Of a stretch of DNA of 64,000 nucleotides, positions 7,672-17,828 are shown in pieces. The DNA is taken from NCBI GenBank assembly GCA_037447655.1, contig JBBHKE010000071.1, forward strand, positions 139,523 to 203,522, given 5' to 3'. A program made the position numbers and the translations under genes. The stretch is from Zygnema cylindricum (Eukaryota; Streptophyta; Zygnematophyceae; Zygnematales; Zygnemataceae). The first letter of the stretch is position 1, and every line of letters starts with the position of its first letter. The notes beneath the pieces are model-generated. The model saw only the letters and a list, made by a program, of their open reading frames with translations. It did no database searches and was not told the origin of the DNA.

Positions 7672-10002
7672 ATGGAGACCACCGAATTTCAGGTTATGGG
7701 CCCACCCTCTAGGGTGCCCATATTTGATGGATCAGACTTTCTTTATTGGGAAATGATGATGGAGGGAGAACTATTTGAGAAGCATTTATGGGGCATAGTG
7801 TCTGGACAAATTCGATGCCCACCTCCACCTGGGTTTGGAGGGACACGTTTTTCTGGCACCTCCGCCTCTACAGTTGGTAGAACAGCTGCCACCATCACCG
7901 AGGATGAAGATGAGGAAGGAGAAGAGATTGTCATGGAAGGACAAAAGGAAGGAGTTGCAACTCAAGTAACACCATTGCCGAAGGCGATACCGGCAGCAGC
8001 ACCACCAGCAACAACGACAAGGGTTCAGACCGAAAGATCAGAGTCTGAAAAGTGGAACTACAAAGACAAGGTTGCTAAGCTCTTAATTCTTAAAAGTGTA
8101 GCAAAGGGCATTGCCATTCCTCTTATGCATGTCAAATCTTCATCTCAGATTTGGATATCACTAGTTAACAAATATAAGAGTGGATCATTGCAGCAGCAAC
8201 AGTTGGCAGAAAATAAGATTGCAGCTTATACTTATAAGGGAGGAAGTATGGATAATTATTGCAATGATTTAGGAGCATTGTTTGGAGAGTTAGAGAGTGC
8301 AGGTAACTCATGGTCTGAGAGACAAAGAGTGAACACATTAATGATGAAACTACCTGAAGAGTATGAGAATATCATTAACCGATTGCAGGACATAGGAGAT
8401 AGCAATTGGAATTGGGATGACACTGTGGGAATGATTTTAGTGAAAGAAAGCACCATAGAGCTTAGGAGAGGGAGTCCAAGTGTTCAAGCATTGTCTGCAG
8501 GAGCTGATTGGCGGAAGCGTGATGAGGAGAGAGGGAAAGATCCTTATCGAAACTTTGGTGGAAGAGGACAAGGAGGTGGCAGATTTGATAGACAGGGGAG
8601 AGGAACTTCTCGAGGAGGATTATGTCACTTTTGCAAGAAACCGGGACACTATATGGCAGATTGTGTCAGACTTGCAGATCTTCGACTGAAAGATGGTCAA
8701 GGAACCTCAAAGGACGGAGGAAAGAAAAAGGCTTTCCTGACTCAAGTTCTTGATGAGGAAGTGGAAGAAAAAACTGAACCTGAAGAGGTGCTTGAGGAGC
8801 TTCTCGTTAATCCGAAAAACACTGAAAAGCATGTCGACATTCCACGGAGACAAAAGTGTGCTTTCGGAGGTAAGAGGGATCCACCCGAGGATGGGTGGAT
8901 CATAGACTCAGGGGCTTCAATGCATATGTGCAAAGATAAGCGGTGGTTCACTAAACTGAGAAAGATCCGAACAGTTGAGATAGAGTACGGAGATGGTAGA
9001 GTAGAAACCACAAGTCTTGTTGGAACTGTTGACTTGAAGGTTCTAGTTGATGGAAAGGCCTCAATTGTAACACTCTCAGACGTTCTTTACATTCCACAAC
9101 TTAGCAAGAACCTAGTCTCAACAGCTGTCCTAGATGAAAAGGAGTTTGAAACAGGAACTAGGAAAGGAATCTTCACAGCAAGCTTTGATAATGAGGTTTA
9201 TTTCATAGCTGAGAAGGGCAGTCAAGGAATGTTCAGAATTGTACTTTGCAATGAAAAGAGTGTTCTCTACTCGTGTGCAAGTGAGATGATGCTTTGGCAT
9301 AAAAGGTTGGGGCATGTGCATCTAGATAGATTAAAGAAAATGAAGAAAAATGGAATAGTGGAGGGTATTACTTTTGAAGATGATGAGACCTTTGATGATT
9401 GTAGTGGATGTGCCCAAGGGAAGATTCATGGACTTCCATTTCCAAAGGCAACCACATTTAGGAGAGAGAAAGTATTAGATCTAGTTCACACTGATGTTTG
9501 GGGACCTGCTAGGTATGCCTCACATGGGGGGAAAAGATGGATGTTAACTATCACAGATGATTGGTCTAGATACACGAAGGTATACTTTCTTAGACATAAG
9601 TCAGAGGTATTAAGATGTTTCAAAGAGTATAAAGTATGGAGTGAAAAGCTACATGAAACCTCAATAAAAGAGATAAGAAGTGATAATGGGAAAGAATACA
9701 CCTCAAGGGATTTTGAAGAATATCTTAAAGAAGAAGGAATTCATCATGAGAAAACTGTTCCCTATAATCCGGAACAAAATGGAGTAGCAGAAAGAGTGAA
9801 TAGAACTTTAGGAGATATGTCCAGAAGTATGTTAAGTGATAAGAGGATAGGGCTGCAGTTTTGGGCTGAGTCTATGAACTATGCTAATTTCATCAAAAAT
9901 AGAGTCCTAACTTCAGCAAATAAGGAGGAAACTCCGTATGAGAGGTGGACAGGAAGAAAGCCTGATTTGTCTAGTTTGAGAGTGTTCGGAAGTCAAGTCT
10001 AG
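7672..10002 (+). CDS. gag-pol: copia D polyprotein, Gag-protease-integrase part, ending at an internal TAG
   Basis: 776 codons from the first ATG downstream of TATA; the ATG lies in the LTR, 20 nt before its end. Gag occupies about residues 1-400 with a CCHC knuckle CHFCKKPGHYMADC at 318-331. Aspartic protease has DSGAS at 412. Integrase starts at about 540 with the HKRLGH zinc-binding region and shows the catalytic triad D608 (HTDVWGP), D671 (SDNGKEY) and E707 (VAERVN), a D,D(35)E spacing. The frame ends in TAG at 10000-10002, where relatives have Phe, and continues in phase. Gag would form particles, protease mature them and integrase insert the cDNA. An alternative start is the Met encoded by the primer site at 7696. 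Confidence 0.93.
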   Translation: METTEFQVMGPPSRVPIFDGSDFLYWEMMMEGELFEKHLWGIVSGQIRCPPPPGFGGTRFSGTSASTVGRTAATITEDEDEEGEEIVMEGQKEGVATQVTPLPKAIPAAAPPATTTRVQTERSESEKWNYKDKVAKLLILKSVAKGIAIPLMHVKSSSQIWISLVNKYKSGSLQQQQLAENKIAAYTYKGGSMDNYCNDLGALFGELESAGNSWSERQRVNTLMMKLPEEYENIINRLQDIGDSNWNWDDTVGMILVKESTIELRRGSPSVQALSAGADWRKRDEERGKDPYRNFGGRGQGGGRFDRQGRGTSRGGLCHFCKKPGHYMADCVRLADLRLKDGQGTSKDGGKKKAFLTQVLDEEVEEKTEPEEVLEELLVNPKNTEKHVDIPRRQKCAFGGKRDPPEDGWIIDSGASMHMCKDKRWFTKLRKIRTVEIEYGDGRVETTSLVGTVDLKVLVDGKASIVTLSDVLYIPQLSKNLVSTAVLDEKEFETGTRKGIFTASFDNEVYFIAEKGSQGMFRIVLCNEKSVLYSCASEMMLWHKRLGHVHLDRLKKMKKNGIVEGITFEDDETFDDCSGCAQGKIHGLPFPKATTFRREKVLDLVHTDVWGPARYASHGGKRWMLTITDDWSRYTKVYFLRHKSEVLRCFKEYKVWSEKLHETSIKEIRSDNGKEYTSRDFEEYLKEEGIHHEKTVPYNPEQNGVAERVNRTLGDMSRSMLSDKRIGLQFWAESMNYANFIKNRVLTSANKEETPYERWTGRKPDLSSLRVFGSQV
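7692..7706 (+). promoter_or_regulatory. primer-binding site, anticodon-arm (half-tRNA) type
   Basis: GGTTATGGGCCCACC follows the LTR end directly. It is complementary to the anticodon arm of initiator tRNA-Met, not to its 3' end, the arrangement known for Drosophila copia, which is primed by a tRNA fragment. The final ACC suits the plant tRNA (from memory, GGTGGGCCCATAACC) better than the animal one. The site lies inside the gag reading frame and encodes V-M-G-P. Confidence 0.8.
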
Positions 10003-12108
10003 AGTTTGGATTCCGATAAGACTAAATGGAAGTTAGAGGGAAGAGGGAAACCAGGATATCTTGTAGGATATGATGAGAGCACAAAAGGATACCGAGTGTA
10101 TGACTTGAAAAAGAGAGATATAATTTTGGTAAAACACACAGTGGTGATGAATGAAGAGAAGTCCATTGATCCATTCAAATATAATAAGGAAGTCAAAATC
10201 AGATTTGAAACGGATCAGTTTTCTGACTTTGACTTTGAAAATGAAGAGAAGGAAGAGGGAGAAAAAGAAAAATCTGCAGATCTACCAAAGGAGAAGGAGG
10301 AAAGGACAACATCCGAGGCAACGCCACAATACGAAGTGGAAACCGATAAGGAACTTGATGAGACACCAGAATTGGAAGATAGGGGAGCTGAAAATCTCCC
10401 AAAAAGAAACCCAAGGATGCCTTCCATACCGGCGTCCGATTTTGAAGGGGGAAGAAGAAGTAGTAAACGACTTCAAGAAAGACAAGCAAATAACCAACTC
10501 ACAAAGATGTCTCACCCAGATGAACCTCAAACATACTTAGAGGCTATAAACACTCTAGAAAGTAGCCGGTGGATCACAGCTATAAATGAAGAAATGGCCT
10601 CTATTATGGAAGCCAATACATGGGAGTTGGTAGATTGTCCACCGGACCGAAAACCGATCGGATGTAAGTGGGTGTTTAAACTTAAATTAAACCCGGATAA
10701 TACCATTGAGAGGTACAAAGCTAGGTTAGTTGCAAAAGGTTATACACAGAAAGAGGGGATAGACTACGAAGAAACCTTTGCACCTGTAGTCAGATTTCCT
10801 TCTGTTAGAATCCTTTTAAGTATAGCCGCAGCGGAGGATATGGAAATCCACCAGATGGATATTAAAACTGCCTTTTTGCACGGAGAGTTGGAAGAAGAAA
10901 TTTACATGAGGCAACCGGAAGGATTCGTGGAAAGTGGGGAAGAAAACAAAGTTTGCAAACTGATAAAATCACTCTATGGGCTTAAGCAAGCCCCGCGACA
11001 GTGGAATATAAAGCTCGACGAATTTCTGACCGGTTTGGGGTATATCAGAATTAGTTCAGATCACTCTATATATTTATTTGAAGATGAGAATGGAGTGATA
11101 TTTATTGCTATTTATGTGGATGATTTGTTGGTCTTAAGCAAGTCCTTAGATAAAATTAACAAACTAAAACGGGATCTTAGAAGCAGTTTTGATATGAAAG
11201 ATCTTGGCGAAGCAAAGTACATTTTGGGAATTCAGATGGAGAGAGATAGAGGGAATAGAATTATAAGACTCACTCAAAAAGAAGCAATCGGTAATATGCT
11301 AGAAAAATTTCAAATGGAGAAAGCAAACGGATGTACTACTCCCATGGATTTGAAGAAAGTGAGTGAGGGGAGTGAAGAAGGAGGAATATTCATCATTAAT
11401 GATAAGATGGACGAGATAGAAAGAAAATTTATGGAAAATATCCCTTATCGGCAGATTGTAGGCAGTTTAATTTATTTTATGAACTGTACCCGTCCGGATA
11501 TAGCTGCAGCTGTAGGTGTCCTTAGTAGAAATCTAAATGAACCAAGAAAGAGAGATTGGGAGGCTGCCAAAAGAGTGATGAGGTATCTGGTGGGGACAAG
11601 GGAATTATGGTTGCATTTGGGAGGGGAGCACACTGACATCACCACTTGGAGTGATGCTAGTTATGGAGATGTGCCTTTAAGGAGGTGTACGACTGGATAT
11701 GTGTTGCAAATTGGATCCGGTGCATGTTGTTGGAGTAGCAAGCAACAAAAAGTAGTTGCTCAGTCCACTATGGAGGCTGAATACATGGCTTCCTGTGCTG
11801 CCACCAAAGAATTAATGTGGGTTAAATCTCTTCTTGAAGAACTTGGGTTCATGAAGTCTGGAACTCAAAATGTTTTTTGTGATAATCAAGCTGCTATCTC
11901 GATTGCAGCTAATCCGAAACATCACTTCAAAGCTAAGCATATGGATATTAGACTAAGCTTTGTCAGAGAGAAGGTAGAAAATAAAATTATTAAACTGGTT
12001 CATAAAACTGATAGAGAAATGATTGCAGACATGATGACAAAAGCCGTGCCTTCCCCTAAGTTGATTTATTGCAGAGAAAACTGTGGATTAAAATTGAAAA
12101 GTGACTAG
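10003..12108 (+). CDS. gag-pol: copia D polyprotein, reverse transcriptase-RNase H part, in phase after the TAG
   Basis: About 700 open codons in the same frame as the upstream part. The end of integrase and an acidic linker come first. Reverse transcriptase follows, from about MASIMEANTWELVDCPPDRK through QMDIKTAFLHG (first catalytic Asp) to IYVDDLLVLSKS (YVDD at about 11113-11124). RNase H shows WSDASYGD, STMEAEYMASC and FCDNQAAI, ending KAKHMDIRLSFV...GLKLKSD. Reverse transcriptase copies the genomic RNA and RNase H removes it. All key residues are present. Expression needs readthrough of the TAG, a separate start, or was lost; a simple nonsense change is most likely. Confidence 0.93.
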   Translation, partial: SLDSDKTKWKLEGRGKPGYLVGYDESTKGYRVYDLKKRDIILVKHTVVMNEEKSIDPFKYNKEVKIRFETDQFSDFDFENEEKEEGEKEKSADLPKEKEERTTSEATPQYEVETDKELDETPELEDRGAENLPKRNPRMPSIPASDFEGGRRSSKRLQERQANNQLTKMSHPDEPQTYLEAINTLESSRWITAINEEMASIMEANTWELVDCPPDRKPIGCKWVFKLKLNPDNTIERYKARLVAKGYTQKEGIDYEETFAPVVRFPSVRILLSIAAAEDMEIHQMDIKTAFLHGELEEEIYMRQPEGFVESGEENKVCKLIKSLYGLKQAPRQWNIKLDEFLTGLGYIRISSDHSIYLFEDENGVIFIAIYVDDLLVLSKSLDKINKLKRDLRSSFDMKDLGEAKYILGIQMERDRGNRIIRLTQKEAIGNMLEKFQMEKANGCTTPMDLKKVSEGSEEGGIFIINDKMDEIERKFMENIPYRQIVGSLIYFMNCTRPDIAAAVGVLSRNLNEPRKRDWEAAKRVMRYLVGTRELWLHLGGEHTDITTWSDASYGDVPLRRCTTGYVLQIGSGACCWSSKQQKVVAQSTMEAEYMASCAATKELMWVKSLLEELGFMKSGTQNVFCDNQAAISIAANPKHHFKAKHMDIRLSFVREKVENKIIKLVHKTDREMIADMMTKAVPSPKLIYCRENCGLKLKSD

Positions 12109-12109
12109 G

Positions 12110-12121
12110 AATTAAGGGGAG
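12110..12121 (+). promoter_or_regulatory. polypurine tract of copia D
   Basis: AATTAAGGGGAG lies between the stop codon and the TG start of the 3' LTR. It is the expected RNase H-resistant primer for plus-strand synthesis. The families here share (A)TAAGGGGAG or ATAATGGGAG at this place. Confidence 0.85.
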
Positions 12122-13012
12122 TGTTGAAAAGAGGTAATTAATAGTTCACTTCCCTATTTTAGTTTTGTTTTAAAGAAAGAGAGTGAGGATCAAAGGCGCG
12201 CCATGGCTGCCGCCATATTTAGAAAGTGGCAGTTTTTGCAGTTAAGGGTATTTTGGCTAAAATAGTGCCTAGTACTAGATTTGAACCTGTGACCTCTATA
12301 TTCTTTGTAGCCTAACGCCTTAACCATTAAGGCGTTACGAAACGATACACGTGACGGGTTTCATAAATATATAAACATTAACGAAACAGCTAATTAACAG
12401 CAGACTAACCAAAATGAGCAATTTCTGCATGTACGCGAATCTGAACCGTGTAAAATATGTTTTGATCGGACGGCCGGCATTATAGCCGCCACGCGAAGTG
12501 AGCTTTTCGGCGGCATACGGATATAGCGTCACGCGGTGCCACGTGGCGCCACATTATTTGATACCGGAGAAGATAGGAGGAGGAACCATGGCTTCCGATA
12601 TGACAGGTGTCACCTTGTAGACCTTGTCGTACAATAGTTGTACAATAAGTACATCGCCCATTGTACCTTCTTGTACTTTATAGTGTTCCTATTGGACTAG
12701 GGTTTAATAGTAGGTAGTCGTGAGTAGGCAGACCGAGACTTAGTAATATTTAGGTACCTCTCTCTCTAAGAGAGCTTGTAACTATAAAGGTCATCTTTGA
12801 CCAGCCATAACTTACTGCTCGGGTGAGCAAATTCAGTGATTCTTTTTGCGTTTGACTCAGGGGAGTCTTGTCCTCACAAGGGTGAGAGTGGTCAGAATAT
12901 TTGTGTGCCTGGGTGGCGCTTATTCAGCGGGAAAGTAGAAGGGGCAAATATTATCCTAGAGGCTTTACATAGGCTGCTCATTCTGTGGGTCAATGGAGAC
13001 CACAGAATTTCA
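12122..13012 (+). repeat. 3' LTR of copia D
   Basis: 891 bp at a constant 5321-bp offset from the 5' LTR, ending CAGAATTTCA, then the duplication GAATG (13013-13017). Same motif order as the 5' LTR. Confidence 0.95.
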
Positions 13013-13017
13013 GAATG

Positions 13018-14386
13018 TTTAGGCTTAACTTGAGTAATAAAAAGAAGAATGCTTACTATGTTGGTGTTCCAAAGTCGATGATTTGGCATAAGCGATTGGG
13101 GCATGTGCATTTTGATAGGTTGAGGGAAATGAAAAAGCTTGGTGTAGTAGAAGGAATTTAGTTTTGGGATAATAAAATGATCGATGATTGTAGTAGTTGT
13201 GCTCTAGGTAAGGCTCACAGACTTACCTTTCCCAAAGCCCCCCCATATAGAGGTGAGAAAGTCCTAGATCTGGTCCACACAGATATTTGGGGACCTTCAA
13301 AAGTACCTTCGATTGGAGGAAAAAGGTTTATGTTGACAACAACCGATGACTGGTCTAGATACTCTAGAGTCTACTTCCTAAAAACAAAGAATGAAACATA
13401 AACTTACTTCAAATAATATAAAGCCTGGAGTGAGAAGTTGCATGAAACCCCCATTAGGAGAATAAGGAGTGATAATGGGGGGGAATATAGCTCTAACCAG
13501 TTTGAGGAATACTTGAGAGATGAGGGAGTGCGACACAAAAAATCTGTACCATATAACCCGGGACAAAATGGGGTAGCTGAGAGGTTAAACCGAACACTAG
13601 AAGATAGTGCATGTAGTATGTTGGCCGACAAAAAAATAGGAAAGAGATTTTGGGCAAAAGCCATGAACTGTGCCTACTACATTAAAAATAAAGTCTTTAC
13701 CTTAGTTGTAAAGGTAATGACACCTTGTGGGAGATGGGTTGGAAGGAAACCATATATCTCTCACCTTAAAGTATTCGATAGCCAATTTACAGACTTCACA
13801 CGCATAGGAAAAACTGGAAACTAGATGCTAAAGGAAAACCTGGATACTTTGTAGGATATGATAAGGATGTCAAAGGATATAGAGTCTATGACTAAGCAAA
13901 GAAAGATATCATTTTGGTCAAGCAACTAGTTGTCATGGATGAAGGGAAGTCATTTGACCCCTTCAAATATACAAAGAAGATAAGAATCAGATTTGAGTCC
14001 AAAGGTGAGAAGGACTCCATCTTTCTCGAAAAGGACATGAGTGAAATAGGGATTGTAGATTCAGGGGAGATCCAAGATACAAGAGATCCACCGGAAACCT
14101 TATATATTCTTATGGATTTCAAGGAGACAAAAGAGGAGGAACCGGAACAGGCTTCCAAGGATAGGGGAGTCGATGAGAGAGGAGAAATCAAAGACTTCCC
14201 TCCATCCCAGCTTCGAAGTTTGAGGGAGGGAGAAGGAGCACCAAAAGGATAGAAGAAAAACAGGCCGCTCACAAGGTAACTAAGCTATCTCACCCAGATG
14301 AGCCTCAGTCATACTTAGAGGCATTGAATAGTCTAGAGAAAGACAGATGGATTAGAACCATAAATGATGAGATGGCCTCCATCATG
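13018..14386 (+). pseudogene. copia C integrase to linker, decayed
   Basis: Continues copia C after the D insertion. It reads NLSNKKKNAYYVG, then integrase IWHKRLGHVHFDRL, CSSCALGKAHRL, HTDIWGPSKVPS, RSDNGGEYSSNQF and NGVAERLNRTLEDSA. The acidic linker and the start of the reverse transcriptase follow. Catalytic Asp, Asp and Glu positions are still recognisable, but stops interrupt it (for example after VVEGI and after KTKNET) and there is a frameshift near 13790. It stops at MASIM, where solo LTR S1 inserted. Confidence 0.85.
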
Positions 14387-15569
14387 TGTTGATATTTGTG
14401 TATAATCTAGGTTTGTAATAGGATAGAAAAAGGGCAGAGGCAGTCTGTCTCTAACTCCCCTCTCTAAGCCCCCACAATTGTTGTAGTCACTGAAGGCTGG
14501 ATAGGGAGCTAGAGCCATGGCTGCCTAAGCTCTCTAGAGAAGACAGGGGGTAAATTAGTAATACTTACCAAAAGGTATTTGACGGACCCAGGAATTGATC
14601 GTGGTACCTACCGTTCGTCAATTCGACATTAGCCGGTAACTTTATCCATTTAGACTAGAGCTGGTACTACGACGTATGGGGTTTGATAATTATTTAGATA
14701 GTTACACGTAGACTAGTTCATTTAACTGGAAATATATACGTATTGCATAGATACAGTTATGGATAGTCTGGAGTACAGATTTATTAATTGAAACGGATAC
14801 CGGGCATTTGGTTCGACCGCGAAACAAATACCGCACGTCTATTTTCAACGGCTAGCAATATAGTCGGATTTAATCGGACGGCCACGATAGGCGCCGCGAT
14901 CGCGGGATATGTACTTTTGGCGGTTTGCGGTCATCGCCACATAGGATGACACATGGCACGTCAACATTGGATTGCGGCGACACCGGAGATTACGGGAACA
15001 AATAGATATATGACATGTGTTAACATTTCAGCCATATCGTACGATTGTCGTACAGAAAGTACACCGGCACCTGTACTTATCTGTACGGTACAGTGATGTG
15101 ATTGGTGCCGTACGTCAGTAGATAGGGTCTTAGAGTGAGAATAGGACTTAGAATTTTTTGAGTAGCTAGTCGCCTCTCCCAGAGAGCATCTTGTATAAAT
15201 GGCAAACTTTGGCCAGCCATAACTATCAATTTACTTGACCATTTTCAGTGATTCTTTTTGCTGCGGACTCAGGGGAGTCCAGGCTACACACGGGTGTAGT
15301 CGGTCAGAGTTTTTGTCTGCCAGGGTGGCTGCATTTCTAAGGGAAAGTCAAAGTGGGTGAATGTGTCCAAATCTCATATTCTAACTTTGCATTCTGCGGT
15401 GGAACTGAGCACACAGAAAGTGTTATTTCACAGGGGTGAATTTATAATGGGGTTCTGACTGTCAAGGGGTCAGTCACTTGGGTTTATATCAACTTGGAGT
15501 CGGCACTATCTAGATTAGCTTCTTTTGGATATGCATACTCTGAGGGCCAATGGAGGTCTCAAAGTTTCA
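14387..15569 (+). mobile_element. solo LTR S1 of a copia element
   Basis: 1183 bp from TGTTGATATT to AAAGTTTCA, flanked by TCATG at 14382-14386 and 15570-15574. The host copia C frame reads MASIM before it and EANTWELEDC after it, so nothing else is missing. It has GCCATGGC (near 14516), an antisense B-box-like segment (near 14596), GTAC words (15047-15110), TATAAA (about 15194) and two of the leader hairpins (15265-15280, 15284-15299). Recombination between two LTRs of a full element is the usual origin. Confidence 0.9.
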
Positions 15570-15574
15570 TCATG

Positions 15575-16886
15575 GAAGCAAATACTTGGGAACTAGAAGA
15601 CTGTTCTCTGCATCGAAAACCGATTGGCTGTAAATGGGTGTTTAAACTAAAACTCAACCGAGATAATACCAATGTAAGATATAAGGCTTAATTACCAGCA
15701 AAGGGGTTCACTTAAAAAGAGGGGACTGACTATAATGAGACTTTTGTTCCAGTTGTTCGGTTACCATCAGTAAGGATTCTCCTCAGTCTGGCAGCAGTGA
15801 AAAAAATGGAAATACCCAGATGGATATTAAGACCACCTTTGTTAATGGTGAGTTAGACGAAGAAATTTTCATAAGGCAACCCGAGGGGTTCGTTGAGAAG
15901 GGAGAAGAGAGCAAAGTCTGCAGGCTCATAAAGTCTTTATATGGAATGAAGCACGCTCTTCGACAGTGGAATAAGAAACAAGATGAGTTTCTCACCGGTC
16001 TGGGATATATCCAGATCAGCTCTGACGATTCTATCTATATTTTTGAAGATGAGAATATTGTCATTTTTATTGCAATCTACGTGGATCATTTGCTTGTGTT
16101 AAGTAAGTCTATGGAAAAGATCAATAAGCTAAAGAAAGATCTTAGAAGCAACTTTGATATGAAGGATTTAGGTGAGGCAAGATATATTTTGGGGATCCAA
16201 ATGGAGAGAGATAGGGAGAAAAGGATTATCAGACTTACTCAGAAAGAAGCAATAGGTAATATGCTTGAGAAATTCCAGATGGAAAAGGCAAACAGTTGTG
16301 CCACTCCCATGGACTTGAAAAAAGTCAGTGATGGGAGTGTAGAAGGAGGAGTGACAATCTTAGATGATCAGATGAGTCCAGAGGAGAGAGAATTTATGAA
16401 GTCTATTCCTTATAAACAGGTTGTATGAAGTTTGATCTACTTTATGAACTGAACGAGGCCGGACATAGCGGCAGCAGTAGGAGTCCTCAGTAGGAGTCTT
16501 AACGATCCTAGGAAGAGAGATTGGGAGGCAGCCAAGAGAGTCATGAGATATCTGGTAGGAACCAGAGAGATATGGTTGCATTTGGGAGGGGAGCACAGTG
16601 ATATCACTACTTAGAGTGATGCCAGTTTTTTGGGATGCACCTATGAGAAGATGCATTTCTGGGTATGTGTTGTATGTGGGGGAAGGTGTTTGCTGTTGGA
16701 GTAGTAAGCAACAAAAGATGGTTGCTTAGTCCACTATAGAGGTTGAGTATATGGCCTCTTGTTCTGCTTTGAAAGAATTGATGCGGGTCAAGTCCTTGCT
16801 GCAAGAAGGGGGGTATATGAAGGAGGGAGTGCATGAAGTATTTTGTGATAATTAAGCTGCTATTGCAATTGTTGCTTATCCACAGC
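15575..16886 (+). pseudogene. copia C reverse transcriptase and RNase H, decayed
   Basis: Third coding piece of copia C. It contains CKWVFKLKLNRDNTNVRYKA, then the reverse transcriptase stretch MDIKTTFVNGELDEEIFIRQ through FIAIYVDHLLVLSKS to KKVSDGS, then RNase H remnants (AAAVGVLSRSLND, GEHSDITT). The YVDD box reads YVDH, so the second catalytic Asp of the pair is lost. Stops occur at several places, and the RNase H part is frameshifted from about 16625. It ends about 16886, where it is fused to the middle of an LTR; the RNase H end, purine tract and U3 are deleted. Confidence 0.82.
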
Positions 16887-17212
16887 TCATACAAAAAGTA
16901 CATTGGCCGTAGTACCTTTCTGTACTCTACAGTCGTTTGATTCGTCTGTACGTTAGTAGATATGGGTTGTGAGAGGGGCTTATGAATTAGAGAATTTGGT
17001 AGATATGGACCTCTCTCCCTTAGAGAGTTTTGTATGAACTTGGCATTTTTGCCACTTCATAACTAATCGGTTGGTTGGCAGTTTTCAGTGATTCTTTTTG
17101 CTAGAGACTCAAGGTAGTTCATGCTACATAAGGGTGAATTCAAACTGTCAATTTGTCTTTTAAAGCGGCAATGGTTTTGGCTGAAAGTGGTTTATTTAAA
17201 AGCTATCTAGAG
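16887..17212 (+). repeat. partial 3' LTR of copia C, first piece
   Basis: Starts in the GTAC-rich part of U3 (AAGTACATTGG...GTAGTACC), keeps the CTCTCTCCCTTAGAGAG block and the GTGATTCTTTTTGC block, and is cut at 17212 by gypsy G. It resumes at 37694. Target duplication of G: TAGAG at 17208-17212 and 37689-37693. Confidence 0.75.
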
Positions 17213-17739
17213 TGTAAAAGGGACAAAAAAAATATAATATATAAGCACCGCAATACACCACAATACACAGCGGAACGCTCCAAGGATCTTCCCGTAGCAA
17301 CAGCAGAAGCACACAACAATGACAGACAAGGTTGTGCTTTATTACTCGGGAGAGGATTACAAAATTCGGCGCTCCCTGCGAATGTCTACTCAAAGAGTGT
17401 CTTGCTGACTAGGCCTACTTCACTATTTAAACTAACTAGCTGGTAGTCAACCTACTACTATACAACTGTACACGTGGACCTTCATGGTCAACCGAGACAA
17501 ATCTCAAAATATCCTTCTAGAACAATACCGTTCTATCTACATTGCGCGGCGTTGCTATTCTGCTAAGATGCGTTGCTCTGCTGCGTTGCTATGCTGCTAC
17601 ACTACTAAGTAGCTACGCCGCTAAGTTGTTACGTTGCTATGTTGCGCTGGTCTGGAATCGTAGCTGCGCTCCCCTGATACCGCAACTATAGCAGCGTAGT
17701 TGCTAACTACTAAGTACCTAACTCTGTAACCCTGTTACA
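17213..17739 (-). repeat. 3' LTR of gypsy G
   Basis: Minus-strand LTR beginning TGTAACAGGGTTACAG (17739) and ending CCCTTTTACA (17213). It contains runs of GTTGCTATGCTGC-type near repeats (plus strand, 17540-17650). A purine-rich tract AGTGGGAGG lies just inside at about 17743-17755. Confidence 0.9.
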
Positions 17740-17828
17740 GTGCCTCCCACTAGGGTTCAAGCGTCTCGCTGAACCTTACTGGCTCAGGGAAGCTGCAATT
17801 GCCGGACTATGCCGTACGTCTCTTCACG

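Larger units (their letters stand above)
6801..7691 (+). repeat. 5' LTR of copia D
   Basis: 891 bp, TG...CA ends, paired with 12122-13012. U3 holds GCGCGCCATGGC near 6880, an antisense tRNA-like block at 6956-7012, the palindrome GCCACGTGGC at 7217-7226 and five GTAC words at 7307-7357. TATAAA is at 7462-7467. Downstream is a hairpin-rich R/U5 without any ATG until 7672. Confidence 0.95.
6801..13012 (+). mobile_element. copia D, nearly intact Ty1/copia LTR retrotransposon
   Basis: A 6212-bp element with two 891-bp LTRs starting TGTTGAAAAG and ending AATTTCA. Target duplication GAATG lies at 6796-6800 and 13013-13017. A primer site follows the 5' LTR, one long reading frame is broken by a single stop, and a purine tract precedes the 3' LTR. 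Domain order gag, protease, integrase, reverse transcriptase, RNase H is that of Ty1/copia. I count about five LTR differences (for example at 6995, 7678 and 7685-region positions), under 1%, so the insertion is recent. It sits inside copia C. Confidence 0.95.

Noticed and set aside
7515-7712. Upstream 65-codon frame in the copia D leader
   Set aside because: It does not start with ATG; the first ATG of the predicted transcript is the gag ATG at 7672. The frame is a by-product of conserved leader sequence.
10000-10002. Programmed readthrough of TAG in copia D
   Set aside because: The context (TAG followed by AGT) is not a known readthrough signal, and all relatives here have a sense codon. 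Kept only as a possibility.
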